From NCBI GenBank assembly GCA_964035545.1, contig OZ037767.1:18566281-18630280 (forward strand): a stretch of DNA of 64,000 nt, written 5' to 3'. Shown here in pieces: positions 11,515-25,600 of this stretch (within the stretch, counting starts at the first letter, position 1; every line of letters begins with the position of its first letter). The position numbers and the translations under genes were made by a program. Origin of the DNA: Bugula neritina. Lineage: Eukaryota > Bryozoa > Gymnolaemata > Cheilostomatida > Bugulidae. The notes under the pieces were generated by a model. That model was not told the origin of the DNA. It was given only the letters and a program-made list of their open reading frames with translations, and did not search any database.

Positions 11515-12464
11515 TCAGCTGACATCCATTTCAGTCAAAAATATTTTGTTTCCATTTTGAGATTTTGTATTAGAAAGTTCACTCAGTGCACCAATTGTTT
11601 TTGCTTTAGATGCGCTGCTTTGTGGAGAAAGTTTTAAATTGCTTTGTTTTTTAGAGTTGTCTTCCTTTTCCATATTGGACTGCTTCGTCTTGTGCCTGCA
11701 TGCAGGAGTGTTTTCTATAGAAACTGGGCTATCGGTTTGCAGCTTCTGATTCTCTATTCGTCTCAAGTGCTGCTGATAGAGTTTCAGCTGTTTGATCTGC
11801 TTGGCTTTCCTTTTCATGTACTCTTCATACATACAGAGTATGCCAGTTGTTGAGGATATCTCCATGCTGTACTTGTATGAAAATGGCTTTCTTCCTAAAG
11901 TTCACACAAACTATCTTATAGTGGAGATTAGTAATTATAACCACAGATAGCAGATAATATGCTGTATGACAGATAATAATATACTGTATGACAGATATAA
12001 ATACAGTGTATGACAGATAATATAGGCTACTGTATGGCAGGTAATACAGTGTATGACAGTGATGGTAATATTGCTATATAAATTGAATCATAGTCATAGC
12101 TTTAGATTACTTCTTGCAAGATTTTGGTAAACAGCACACCAAATCCTAGGCACAATAGTGATAAAGTATTCTCAAAAAGGTTATAACTGCAAATTAAGAT
12201 GTCTTATAATTTGACCAAAATTTCTACTATATAATTGACCACCTTCATGTTAAATCTATATAATGTACATTATGTTTCAGGCTTAATTAATATGTTACAG
12301 ATTTGAAGCAACTCACCTTGGTCTACTGAGCGTTGATATCTAGTTTTCAATAACTTCAACTTATTTGTTAGAAGTTTGTGCTGTTCTAGAGCTCTTTGTA
12401 AGCTCTTGTTGTACTCATCTAGTCTGTCGTTTAGTAACTCTCGGTTAAAAGAGCTCAAATTCAT
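11515..12464 (-). CDS. Unrecognised coiled-coil-like protein, 2 coding exons, 175 aa
   Basis: Function not recognised. Coding exons 12317-12464 and 11515-11894 on the minus strand. The donor CAAG|GTGAGT and acceptor CTTTAG|G join in phase (Gln-Gly junction), giving 175 aa. Residues 1-50 are a charged helical stretch with heptad-like Leu spacing (LLTNKLKLLKTRYQR), and residues around 70-100 form a second Lys/Arg/Gln-rich helix (YMKRKAKQIKQLKLYQQHLR). The C-terminal half is polar, Ser/Lys/Asn-rich and probably disordered. The ATG at 12464 lies 4 nt inside a good acceptor (TTCTAG at 12469-12474), so there is an upstream exon that is either untranslated or adds N-terminal residues. A centrosomal, ciliary or cytoskeletal role would fit the composition but is a guess. 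It cannot be joined directly to the gene at 22616-27294: that junction would create TGA. Confidence 0.65.
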
Positions 12465-14040
12465 CACTCTAGAATCAAAATGAAATATATTCATTTACAA
12501 AATTTATTAATTCTAAGCTAATACCATTTATTTAATTAGGACATAGATATGTTCCCTACAAAGAATAACAACTAAATGCAAATGCCTGTGTAGTATTCTA
12601 AAAGGTAATAATTGAAATATTGTGCATAAATGCACAATATATAGCTAATTTAAAGTCATGCATGAAATAGATTAAATTGAATAATATATATATCTGTAAA
12701 ATCAGTCATAGGAATATGTGTGCTTTATATCTCACGACCTTCATTCAAAAGTAACATTTTTTCAACTCTAAACTAATTGCAACAGCATTTGAGGAAACAA
12801 CTACATGTATAAAGCTGACTGATAGAATGACCTCTCAAGTTGCTCAAAACTTGGTCAATAAGAGCTTTTATAGTTATCAATTCTGCCATGAAAATACAAA
12901 GTTTTATTCCTCATATATAAAAACACACACTAACACAGACACACATGTTTAAGTTTTATATATGTTGTTTATATGCTTGTACCAACTATAAATCAGGTTA
13001 ATTTTGTTTTAGTGGAGGAAATAAATGAGCAGGCTGAAAATAACAACTATCTTTACTGCAGCTAGTTAACAATGAGTCATGCAAATATAGAGTGTTAGGG
13101 TTTTTCAAATACTTCAGTCAATTTATTACCATAAAAGGCCTCTTTGTTATTTCTGACAAAGAAGCATCTAGTTCCACAATAATCTTTTAACCAACACAAC
13201 AAAACCTAAAGTTAAAGCTTTTCCTTTGCAGGTGTTCTATTTATAATATAAATATATACTGTATGTTCAGTATGAGGAATGACTCATAAAGAGTGAGTAA
13301 TGCTATACTTCAGATGAAATGACGTAGAATAGAATATCTTGCATTGTCATCTAAACTAAATATAGTTCTATATGTATTAGTAAAAAGCTTATGCATTGAT
13401 ATACTGTCGCACCAGTGAATGAGAAAGTTATTTTAGTTTAAAGTTTATAAGCCACTAGCTAGCTATTTAAACTTCCTCAAAGACCTTTAATTCTGTAAAT
13501 ATGATTGCAATGCACTTACAATGTAGAAATAAAATATATTTTACAGAAGTAAACAAAATCACCAAGAGCCTTTCTTCCTAATAATTATGGCTGATATTTT
13601 AATTCATATGTTTTTATGCTTGAATCACCTCAAGCTGTGATCTGGAAGCAGTGGGTAGTAGCAGTTGGTGGTGCAAGATGTCTACAAAGTTTTGCTTTCA
13701 GTCCACTAGTCTATACTACTTTAAATGCTCAACTAATGAATATTGATGTACAGCTAACTGTAATAATAAGATATTATGCTAGAGAAGGCAAAGATGCTTT
13801 CAGCTAGCAGGAAACAAGCAAATGCTCCAACAACATAATATTACTTGGCTGCAAGCATGATTTGCACCCAGTAGAAATGTGCTAATTTTAGAGCACATGG
13901 GCATTCCTTAGAGAGAAGTCAGAAACATCAATACCAGCTCATAGCTCTATGTAATGACGTAACGATTACGTTTTAATTTTCATATGTGGGATCTTTCAGG
14001 CATTTGAATGCTCAGTCATCCTAGTCATGAACAACTAAAA

Positions 14041-14090
14041 GTTGAACCTGGGTGGCCTGAAATTGCTCTAATCAATGGACCACACAGGCA
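14041..14090 (-). repeat. tRNA-derived SINE-like remnant
   Basis: The minus strand reads like a tRNA gene head: an A-box-like TGGTCCATTGATTAGAGCA followed by a B-box-like GGTTCAACT. No full cloverleaf is present, so this is a SINE fragment or tRNA pseudogene. Confidence 0.5.
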
Positions 14091-17000
14091 ATGTGAAACA
14101 TATTTTGGTTATTTTTCTACTAAAGAGGTCCATGAAACTTATGTAATTATAATTAATCAAAACTTTTCAGTTTAAAGTCACTTGAATTATATGTAATTAA
14201 ATCATTAAATAAATCGTGTTTAACTCAAAATTCAAATTGATGCCACTATTTCGCAGAAACCATTCTATACATACTTCTAGCAATATGACATAGCTAACAA
14301 CCCAGACCAACTTTCTGTGTTGTGTCTATAGTCAACTATCATATTAATTGCATCACTCAAAACTAACTTTAAATGCTCCATTCTCTGCAATCTCAACCAA
14401 CCAACCCTTTGGACTATGTATACTAATCATAATAAGCTTATGGGTAGTATATTTTGTATGCATACTTGAGTAATAATTATGATAAACTGCGATAGGTATA
14501 CATACATTAAATAGCATAAATAGACGTACCTTTAGTGTGCAGCACTGGAGTGCTTCAGTGTTATAAATCCAATCACTATTTCACACACTTAACTCGCAGT
14601 TACAACAATACAAACTAAAGCTTTTAAACACCTAGTTGTTGAATCAATATAATATGCTGTAGGCTATGCCCAAGTAGTGCTGAACTAAAACAAAACACTA
14701 GTATATATTTCTGAATGCCTGAGCCGAATGATTAGCTGATTTTACAAGCTTAGTTTGTGTATATCATGAATCAGAATGCACAGTTCTTTACCTAACTCTA
14801 GTATATCTAATGATGTAAGCCTGTGTGTGTAGTGCAGTGCATGTGCATCGCAGTGAATATATATAACTCAACATGTACGCTTCCCTTGACACAAACATAC
14901 ACCCACGTATAATGAAATCAGACCAGCCAACTGTTACAGCAGAAATAACTTTACACTAAACAATAATTATGATGTAGCGGGTTCATTTCCTTAAAACTTT
15001 TGCTACAGATACACAAGAAAGGTGAAATTGTAATTAAAACTAAAGATAATTTATGAATAATAAAATAGCGTGTAATTTGCAAGCAGCTTACTTTAGCAAA
15101 ACCAGTTTTCATTTCAACACCTACTAATTTTGCAGATATTGATCTTGCATTAACGTGCATGAAATACTATGGTATACTGAGCAGTTCGAAATAACAACCC
15201 AACATCTCTGCCGTAGTTTTGCTGCTTGGCTCTGCATGCATCTGTAACTTGTGTAGCACACTTCAACTTCTAGTCAATGTCTGTTATATTTTACAACCAA
15301 AGATTACAATACATGTAGTTTTGGGATAATATTTGTACAACTAATTGCATCACTACTTTGTGATTAGGAATGGTTACAGGGATTTAATCCAAATGCTGTA
15401 ACTTAAGCATGTAATTTAATTACAAAAACACCTGGTGACTAGTGATATGCCAAGAGTGCTCCAGTTCAACTATAAGGAATGTAACCTACAAGGAACTTAT
15501 AACACTAGTTTACTTACATACAGACCGGAGGGTATGGCTGGTCAGTTGATTACAATAACCTATCACATACTATATATATTATATCATCATTTTATCACCA
15601 GTGAAAAAAGCTTATTGCGTGGGAGGTGTCTAACCAGCTGTAAGAACCAGTAAAATTATTTTTATAATGGCTATTTTTAACATCTGCAGATAACAACTGA
15701 TATTGGCTCATGTAGTTCTAATTTCCCTGTCTCCAGATGTATATCTGACTTAATTAATCTTTATTCCATCAAATTGTTTGTACAAAACCTAATCAATGCA
15801 TCTATGTGATGGAACAGCTGCAAAGACTCAGCTAATGTAATATTCCAAACCTTGAAACTACCCAAATTGTGTATAATTTTTATTGAGTTCTTTTAGCTGC
15901 TTTATGAAACTGACTTGGCAAAATTTATTTCAAGAAAACAACAGAAAAGGAATTCATCACCTTTGCATATCCTAGCAACTACTTCTAGCAGGATGTTTCA
16001 ACTCTCTTTAACTTGCACTGCATCCCCCACACTCATCTCCCACTCAGCAACACAACCACAGGTTTGTTATTAATTTAGATTTCACTAATAGATATTGATC
16101 AAGTTATATATAAGTGAATTAGCCTCATCCCACTCCTAAGTTATCGCTATGTTTATCTATCCATTTTAGAGTACATTAATTTGTATCTTGAGTCGAACAT
16201 AATACTATATGCTACTTTGCAAACAACAATAGCAATCATAACATGTAGGCAAGTTTGACGTAAGTTCATTACTGCGCTGTGGCATCCCGTGCGTGTGAGA
16301 TAAGACGGCTCGCTAAGCGAGAAGAATGCCGAGTGGGCGGACCTATTTGCAAATTACTCAAATACTCCGGCCTACACTCAAATGCCTCAGGAAAGAACGT
16401 TTCCATTGCAGTAATTGCAACCCACTGCAGTTGAACTAGAAGCTACTTTTCTACTGCAAAGTATTTCCTAGAACAAATCATCAGCCAATAATAGAGGCAG
16501 CAAAAAACACAGCCACATGTAGTATTATTCTGACTTTCAGTACCTTATTTCAACCAGCCTGTACTACAGCTCGTTGTGCTTTTTGTCATACTTTCATTGA
16601 AATCCTAATTGGCATAAATTTGGCTGCTGTCCTTCAATACAAATAGTATAGAGGCATCATCAGTGTGTAGTGGCTAAGGGCCAGCAGCCTGGTGCAACTT
16701 ATATTTCTCCAAACCTCAGTCTATAGCCATACTCAACTATGTACATTATAATTATTAGTAGCAGCAGATTAAATAGTCTTAGTCTATGACAGGTAGCCAT
16801 GCAGGGCTGTTACACATTCATGCAGTTTCATAGAATAAAGTTGCATCTAAAGGTAATGGAGGAATTGGGACTGTACTTTATATAAGAAATATAGTAAACC
16901 AAGTTATGCTCTCACTAAAATATTAACCCATTAAGAATAGAACTTGGGCTTTTGAAATTTTTCCTTACTGCACCTAATTGGAAAGCTATAATTAATAATT

Positions 17001-19970
17001 AGCACAGATTTGCATAATTTCCAAACATAAATAGTGCAATAGGATCACTTAGCAACTGATTATTTTTATTATATAATTTTCTAAGATATATACAATTATC
17101 TGTTATGATAACATTAAATAAATAAATGTAATATAAACAGAAGTTCAAATCTACCATAATAATATGTACACAATCAACATCCACTGTAAATGTGATTGTA
17201 CAGCCTTACGTCACATTATTCTCTTCTTGGAGCCAGCTTATTATATAGTCAATGACCTGTTTAATGTGATAGAAGGAGTCTAAAGTTGTGATGACTAAGG
17301 AATAATTGTATCACTTTAGTGAGGCTTAAAAGATTAGCCTGGAATCTATCTAGCAAACATTACTGTGCAACCAGTGAATTATGTCTTACATTGTTGTATG
17401 TAGGCAATAATTTACTTTTCTATAGTCTGGGTTATAACTGGAGAACAAAGAAATCTATTTATGGTGCTATAGCAAGATTAATTTTAAAATTTATTCAAAG
17501 TTGTGAGGTCCTTCAGTTTTCTTTAATCAATAATGAAAATGGCTTAATATTTAAATAAAGTTTGGTAATATAATATAATATATGATATATAATGCAATGT
17601 GATATTAATTTTGTTAAAACTTTACAGCTATATGCTGCAAATATACCATATATGTTGAGAGTATACTAGTAGTTTACATAAAAAGTTATCTAATATTCCC
17701 TTTAGTTTTATATGATTTTTAGAAGCAAGGCTATAAATATTAATGTTGGTAGTTATACTGCAAATCATTGCATTTTGATTTATCTTTTGCAGTACATAGT
17801 TATAAATGTTTTATCTACGCTAGTGCCCTAGATGGTAAAGGAACTTTTAAAAATTGAACTTTTTGTGCTTCTAAATAGTTAAGGTAAAGCCAATAAATCT
17901 ACCCCTAATAAGTTCATTTTAGTTTTGTTAGAGCTACCAAGCTTTCCAGGGGTCACAGAGGTCACATATGGTCTCATCTATCAGCCCACATGTATTTATG
18001 TTGCATATTTCATGGTCTTATGCAGGAGTCCTTTATGCACAAAACAGCTCCTGATTTTGAATATATCTTCAAAAATTTGGCTCAGTGACTGATGGATTAG
18101 AAGACATAAATATTTTTTATGAAGAACAGGAATTCGAAACACCCACACAACTTTTGCTTAATGGAGGACCAGGTTGGCTTTTTGACCTGAATAAGTGTGA
18201 TGAATATATATCCATATCATTCTAACAAATATCATATATATAACTGTATATTATTTATCAAGTAACATTATAATTATATTGCCCTGGGCAGGCTGATTGA
18301 AAAAATCAGTATTCTATCACTTGTAGTTATAAATTGAATGAATGTGTGCATGAATAAGTGTTAAAACTCAAAGCTATGTTAGGATTATTTAGCTACATTT
18401 ACCATGAATTGTTTTTAAGTTTATACATGATGTAATTGCTGCCAATTTTATTTGTTTCTCTGCAAGGACCTTCTATACTCTCATAGAAAATTAATTTGTT
18501 TTTATTTTCATTGATTTTAAAGGCTTTTTGAAATAACTTCAGTGTTTTTCATGTAGCTTGTGGTTAAATTTCTTTGCATACTATCATTTATTGTTATGTT
18601 ATTTTAGATGCTTTTAGAGATGAATAACTCCGCATTCTAGGACAAAAGGCAATAGCATAAAAACGTATTTCCTCTCAGTAGACATGAACCTTATAAATAG
18701 CAAGCACCTTACATTGCATGCCCACTGAAAAGTGTCACGTATCCTGTACTTGAAACCTGTCTAGATATTAGCAAGTTATATTGTTATGATATTACAATGC
18801 ACACTTGTAGCACCTGCCAAAACTGTCAAGGTAGTATACTAAACAAGCATTTGCAGTGACTGCCAAAGGATTGAGGTGTCATTCAACAACAGGATGCACT
18901 TATTTAAACAACCTCAGTTAAATTATAAAATAAAGCAACAAGGAGATAATGTAAGCTAATATCTTATTCATTCATGAACAGTTGAAAAATGCATACTCAG
19001 CTTGCATATTATACAAATGAAATCATATTATTTGTTTATATAATTAGATGGCAATTCTTTATATTCATGTTGCTTTATTAATCCATTTTTTTTATAAGAC
19101 TTATGACACAAGCCTCATCTTCACATAGCTATAATAATTGCCATTTTGGAAAAGCTGATTTTTTTCAATTTAAAAGATGTCCTTCTCAATACTTAATGAC
19201 GTTGATAATGTGAACAAGCTTATTTATATAAAATTTCTGGCTTAACTGTTGTAGTGCTTGTTTGACTACTAATATTCCACAAGGCAATACACTGATTGCC
19301 AAGTAAAACTATTTCCCTTAGAATAATTACTTAGCAATAGTTTGGATTCTAGAGTTAACCCTATCTTCTAAATATGCATGAACGAGTGGTATGGCTACAT
19401 TAGATGTGAAATGGTTTAATACATTATATCATAAGCTGAAACATTGCATTTCAAAACACTCAACTTTTCATATCCCTGTGTGGAATAGTTTCGTCTAACA
19501 GAAGTGAAACATAACCTATACATACCCTTAGCATAGAGGCTTGCACCAATTTCAAAATCCTTCCGTGTCCTTATACATAGTTATTACCCAGTAAAAAGCT
19601 ATACTGTAATCTGTAATGACTTTCACTCTACACTTGGCAATATACTTGAACAGCTGTTACCCTATCTTTTATTGGTCAGCTGCTGAAGTTAATGCACTTA
19701 AACTTTGAATGACCTTCATCACATTACATACTAAATTACTTCATGATATACATTGCAGTTCATCTTATAGGTTAGCTCACTCAGCCCACGCCAGAGTACC
19801 CTTGCATACTCTTTGTAAATTAGCTAACATGTGACACATGATCTTATCAATGTGATGTTTTCTAAGTTATTACAATCTGATGTCTTTCCTTCTGTAACTA
19901 ATCATAATATTATATGTATGTTTATGTGAAATATTTGCTATAGAAGGACATTCAATCAATCTGTGTATAA

Positions 19971-20417
19971 AGTTGCGTTTATACCTCTGCTGAAAAAAGT
20001 ACCGAGTTTAAGTTAATAATGCTTGTCCGGGTACCCCTTTATAGTCAAACCGAAACTCGTTGAAATCATATTGATGCGGTTGCTCACTTTCTGAAATTGA
20101 AATTTGACTCGCATAATAGCTATGTGATGCCCTTTGTAAACGTCGTGAATTAGTGAAGCGGAAAGCATAAAAGCGATAATTGAGAAGGCGTAGGCTATAT
20201 AATTATAACCGTATAAGTACGTTGTCTAATCGCCAAAGTAATAACTAAATAACGATGTTTACAAGGAGTTATTACTCCTATTCTAAAATTGGCCGATTAA
20301 GTTATCACAGTACAAAAATTTCAACGGGTGGCTTTTACAATGCAATGCAACTCGGAGAAATTTCAACCCGGCCAAATTGAAATTTTGACCGAAAATCGTG
20401 AAGGTATAAACGCAACT
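19971..20417. mobile_element. TIR element with TAA target duplication, 447 bp
   Basis: Ends AGTTGCGTTTATACCT and AGGTATAAACGCAACT are perfect inverted repeats, flanked by TAA at 19968-19970 and 20418-20420. Trinucleotide TWA duplications are typical of PIF/Harbinger elements. No transposase frame, so a non-autonomous (MITE) copy. Confidence 0.88.
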
Positions 20418-21141
20418 TAATAGATGAAACTCAAAAGCAACATGAAACACTGGACATTTTATATAAATTTCATAATTAGCAACTTGAAAAAAAGTTTTAC
20501 AAGATCTTCAGGATGCAAATATAACTGTAATACAGATTTTATTCCACAATGATGAGTTATTTTCTGTCCTAACAGTGAAGCTGAACCCCCACATGCAGTA
20601 TGCGTGACCAGAATCTTTCAGCCTTAAGGAATTTCAATGTTTATAAACTACCTTTCCTTTTACCTACAGGCAATAATGTATGCATGCCTTGGAGAAGTAG
20701 TATTGAAGCATTTTAAAAAATATAAAAGCGATTTTTTTTTTTACTATAAAAGGTACCAAAATCATGCTTGAGCTACATAAACCATACTAAGATCCGTCCA
20801 GATGATGTTTTGCATAGTGATATAGTGGAAATGATATATTTATAACTTTGTAAGTTAACTTATAGTACTGAAATTATTTAAACATAATATATACTAGTAC
20901 CATAGTATTATGACATAAAGCCCTGAGTATAAATTATTACCTACATAATAATATGTTATTGACAGCAATAAATTAACTAGAGCCATGCTAATTAAAGTTA
21001 TGTAACAATTTTAGCTAATAATTAATAAATTCACAAAGTACTGATGGAGTGAATGAGCTGAAATACTAGGATATATTATATTGCATGGACAGTGAATGTT
21101 GCAAGCTACGATCATTATGAAAACATGTATGGATTAGTGCA

Positions 21142-21240
21142 GGGGTGTCCAACCTTTTTAGAGCGAGGGCCACTAAAAGGGAATATTCCATGGCAAGGGC
21201 CACATTGTAAACTGTAGCTTGTGCTGGGGGGGGGGGGCAC
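21142..21240. mobile_element. hAT-like element end (one end only)
   Basis: CAGGGGTGTCCAACC is a typical hAT-type terminus, followed by GGGCCAC-containing sequence. I did not find the matching right end (expected form GTTGGACACCCCTG) downstream, so it is truncated or interrupted, possibly by the nearby TA array. Confidence 0.5.
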
Positions 21241-21350
21241 ATATTTGAATGCTTAACAAGTGCATGTATATCCAGTTCTTGTCTACTATTCTCTCTTGAA
21301 CTTTCGAATTCTTTTTATTACATGTTGATGGTGCGGGTGGGAGGAGTTTG

Positions 21351-21352
<2 letters not shown>

Positions 21353-21425
<73 letters not shown>
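21353..21425. repeat. (TA)n microsatellite
   Basis: Uninterrupted TA repeats for about 73 bp. Confidence 0.97.
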
Positions 21426-21430
<5 letters not shown>

Positions 21431-22355
21431 CATGCAGGCGTTGATGGAGATAAACTGAATTACAATTTGCTTTTTGCTTGTCCTAATTTCGTTCAAAGTT
21501 AGTCAATTATACAAACTGTTTTGATTAATTGGTATACATTTTAGTGATTTTTTTTGTTAATTGTTGGCTAAATTTTCATATATTAAGTTCACAATGAATA
21601 CTGAATTAAACTTAACTATAACATTAATGTAGTCAAATCTGTCACTTATAAACACTCCATATTCATACAGAAAGTAACGCAATGACTAATTGTAGCTTCA
21701 CATACTCTTATATACTATAATATGCATGAAGCACAACTAAAACTGAGAAGTTCTACTTTTTTAATAGATAAATTCCTAACTGAGTGCAAACTTAATCAGA
21801 TTGCTGGGTTGCCATCACACTCACCCCACTCAAATGTAGAACAGCTGCAATTAAACATTCTGGTTGTAAACAAGAAGTCGCAACTCTTCATGAAATACTT
21901 TATTGACAGAAGAGTTAGTGTATTAATATTTATTACTCATGGCTCTACAGGCAAAGCGATAATAATATTAAAATAACTTGATAGTTCAACACCACTGCTG
22001 CAATGCCTGCCGTAATACCTGCCTGCATGACACATTTATTATACGTTGGTCTGTCGAGATAAATTTATTTGTGAAAATGATGATATTTGTATTATATATA
22101 TGAGCAATAAAATGGTTATAACAAGGTTAGCACAACACTGACTAGGAATCACAAGATAAGAAATATAATTACTTGGCATAGTAGAATATATACAAAAAAT
22201 ATATTTTAGTTAATAAAAGTGTTTTATGTATAGCAGCATACCTATTAGACACTCCTATTAAAACTGTGGGCAATAATTTACCGAGCTACAAAATAAATTA
22301 AAAGATTAACAATTCACATTATAATAGTAATTATAAATTAAGTTAAAGCTTGTAA

Positions 22356-22361
22356 TTTATT
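22356..22361 (-). terminator. Candidate poly(A) signal
   Basis: AATAAA on the minus strand about 255 nt beyond the stop at 22616. Confidence 0.35.
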
Positions 22362-22615
22362 TTATATAGTCCAAAGCTTTGTATAAATAAAGCTTGATGC
22401 TTTTGACAAATATGATTTTTGTGAATATTTGATTAGAATTACCAGGGGTTTGTGTTGAAGTTTTATATAAGTTTCAGGCCTATTAGTGTTAATGGTGTAA
22501 AAGTCATAAAATAAGGGCTTCTGAATTAGATTTTCAAGTTTTGGAAGTATAAACTACTTTGCCCATTGGCCGGTGCTACTTCTAATTTTAAAACTAGATA
22601 TACGAGCAAAACTTC

Positions 22616-25600
22616 CTACCAATAGGCGGTGAGTGGTCGACCAGACTTATCTGCAACAGACTGAGGTTGTGAGCTTTTCCCAGGCTTTGATATTTTCTTG
22701 GGTGAACTTCTGGGAGATTTCAGAGCTGTTAGTTTAGTTGGGTGTAGATATCGAGGGGAAGCAACTTCAGTAGCTTGTAGTACATTGGTAGTTTCTACTT
22801 CATAGATAGACTGAAAATCTTCACAAATAGTCTGAGAATCTGCATGCACATCGGCCCTTGGCAAGTAGATGCTCATCTCTGCCGAAACTTTCTCTTCTAA
22901 AATGTTATAATGTCACATAGAGTTCACATCTTATTAGCTATAATTAGTAGATATATGACTTCTACGTGAATCATGCATTTCCTTATTATTGTCATAGTCA
23001 GCATCTATATATAATGCTTGTGTAGGTATTGCTAAACAGTTAGTTAGTTGCTAGATTCCAAAGTGTTATTATCATTTTATATTCATAGTAGTTGTACCAA
23101 ATAAATCAACATGTAAAACATTACAAGTCAGCACCATCCTGTCACACACCATCATGCATACCATTATAACATCAAATAAAGTAAGCAGCTTAGAGGTTAC
23201 CCGTATCATGGACAGGCCTACAATACCTATGTATTATCTTATTTGAAGCCATTTCTGAATTTAATTATTATTTTTAGCCACCAAGTAGCAGTTGATTAAA
23301 TTTTTAAACATAATAATACAGCTTGTGGAATGGAATCATGCTTGCGATTGAAAGTAAAGCAAGAAAAGAAGCAAATTGAATATAATATACATGTATGTTT
23401 TGCTACTCATTAAATTGAAACATTTTTTGTTGTAAAAAGCATCGTGTATGAAGAGTACGTGGATGTGATTGGTAAACAATTCAAAATTTCAACGCCGAGG
23501 TGAAAAAAATCTTTTGAATATTTTCAAGTTTAATTAACCATAAGTGCCTAATGAAAAATACAGGGAGATGCAACTCTAAAAGCAATTTTTATGAGTTGAT
23601 ATGGATTGAAAAACAACACACAGATTTGTATTGCTGTAAATGCAAATTTAAATTTTGGAAAACAATCCCAGTATTATATATGGCAAACTGTGAAGTATGA
23701 TTTAAAACCTTTTTTACCACAAAAAAGGAATTTTTACCTGTTTGCAGATGTTGGGGAAAGTCACTTGGATTTATCTCCTCTCTTTCTTTCAGATGCAGAC
23801 GCTTGCTTTCTCTAATGACTGTCAGGCCTTTCCATGACTTTATTGGTGGCACCAGTTGGAGTTGTCTCCCGGATTTCTGCTCATTCACAATAATTGAATA
23901 AATAAAATTAACGCAGAAAATAAATATGATATGCAGCTTTCAGTTGAAAAAATTGAATACATAGATGCTAATTCGCTATTATAAGCTTTTAGACAAAATT
24001 TAAGGTTACTGCATGTGTCGTGTGCTAATAGTAGTTGTTTGTTATTAAAGAATCAAAATGTTGTTCTGGCATAAAAAAATATTTGTCTGAAAAAAAACTA
24101 AAAAAGTAAATAGCATTAGAACTTATATTACATATACCTCTACATATTACACTCATACAATGAAGTACTAACAGCATATAACAATTTTAACCTCTTTTCT
24201 GCATAGGCTATTATATTGTAGGACTGATTTTTTATTGCACATCTTTTTATGTATATTTGTAGTGCAACGAAAACTTTTTGTAAGCTATGTAGTATAATGA
24301 CTAAAGCTTTGTTATTGACAACTAATTTTCATATATCAAGTTTTGTTGTATGTATGGCTGATTAAAAATAATTATCAAGTTATCGGGAACCCGAAATAGT
24401 TTTTAAAAACAATCCTCACATGTTTTACAATTGGGCTGTATATCTGGTAAATTTTCCGTTATTAAAAACTCGTCAGCGGCATACTTATACCAACAGGTAC
24501 AGTAAATGACGTCAAAAGCTTCATAACTAAATTATATAAGCAGTTTTCCCTCTACAACTTATAGAAATAATTATTTTCAAACTCTTTAAGATCATAGGAG
24601 CTAGTAATGTAACTCACTCGTGTGTCTAGTTGAGAAGTAGTGTGAGGTCTGCTCAATGGTGCATGCTGACATGTGTGCTGCTGCCGCCACACCTGTCCCT
24701 CGTTCTCTTTTCTGTTTCTCTCTTCGAGTTCCCTAGTTTGTTCTTCTAGCGTCTTCTGTAGCAGGATGAGTCTCTTCTGTCGGTTCAGCTCACTGGTGGT
24801 GTTGAACACAAGTCGCCCTCTCACAGTGTCTGTGTTGAGATACATCTGTCTCAGTCTCTCAGAACTGGCTGATGGCAACCTTCGAGGGAATGCGTTGTGT
24901 TGACCTTGACATTAAAAAGAAAATAACATGATTCAATAACATAATATGATATTACATTACATAATATGATATTAAATAATATAATTATTGTAATCTATTG
25001 TAATATATTATAATTTTACAGTAGTTTCTTTGTATGGAATAAAAGCCAAGTTTGACAACAACTCATCTACATTTATAGATCTGCACATCATACATTTTTG
25101 TTTTCTGATATCAAACACTAGTTTTCTAGAAAATAAAGAGAATGAAACTGCCAGTGAAGCTTCTGGGCAACATTTTTTATAGACATGTGACTAAGTGCGC
25201 TTTCAGATTTCCTATACGTATAGGGGTAGCTGTAGAGCGTGTAGGCCCTACTTGATGACCATTCGGTAACCGTCGATGAGCCCCACTAGGCTGCGGTTAG
25301 GGAATCCAAAAGCGCCCTAAGTGAAAATTAGTTCTTTGAAATACTTTGGTAATTCTTTCATAGATCGAGGCAGAGCCATATGTTCTGATTATACTTTCTA
25401 TATCTCTTTATAGGGGTTTGAAGCTAGCACCAAACTAGGCATGGCTAACTTATTGTTGCATAACTCACTAGAAATGTAAAATATAAGCTCACAACCTTCT
25501 GTACTGTAATGTTTTAGTAATTAGTAACACAGGGCAAGAAACCTGTTTTGTCATCTACTTGTTATTTCACCCTTGTTGTAAGAGTCATGTCAGGGCAGCA

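Larger units (their letters stand above)
12475..22350. other. Roughly 10-kb region without a recognised gene
   Basis: AT-rich sequence in which I found no open frame with both splice signals and protein-like composition. It holds a tRNA-derived repeat scrap at 14041-14090, a CpG-richer patch near 16260-16400, a 447-bp TIR element at 19971-20417, a hAT-like end at 21142 and a TA microsatellite at 21353-21425. It could be upstream intron of the 11515-12464 gene, whose first visible exon has an acceptor. Confidence 0.5.

Noticed and set aside
13616-13807. Plus-strand 63-codon frame
   Set aside because: No homology recognised, no splice or poly(A) context; chance length in AT-rich DNA. The same holds for the frames at 17319-17558, 35545-35841, 43495-43752 and 58806-58997.
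24673-24903. 76-codon plus-strand frame
   Set aside because: Antisense shadow of exon 2 of the 22616-27294 gene; Cys/Ser-rich low-complexity translation.
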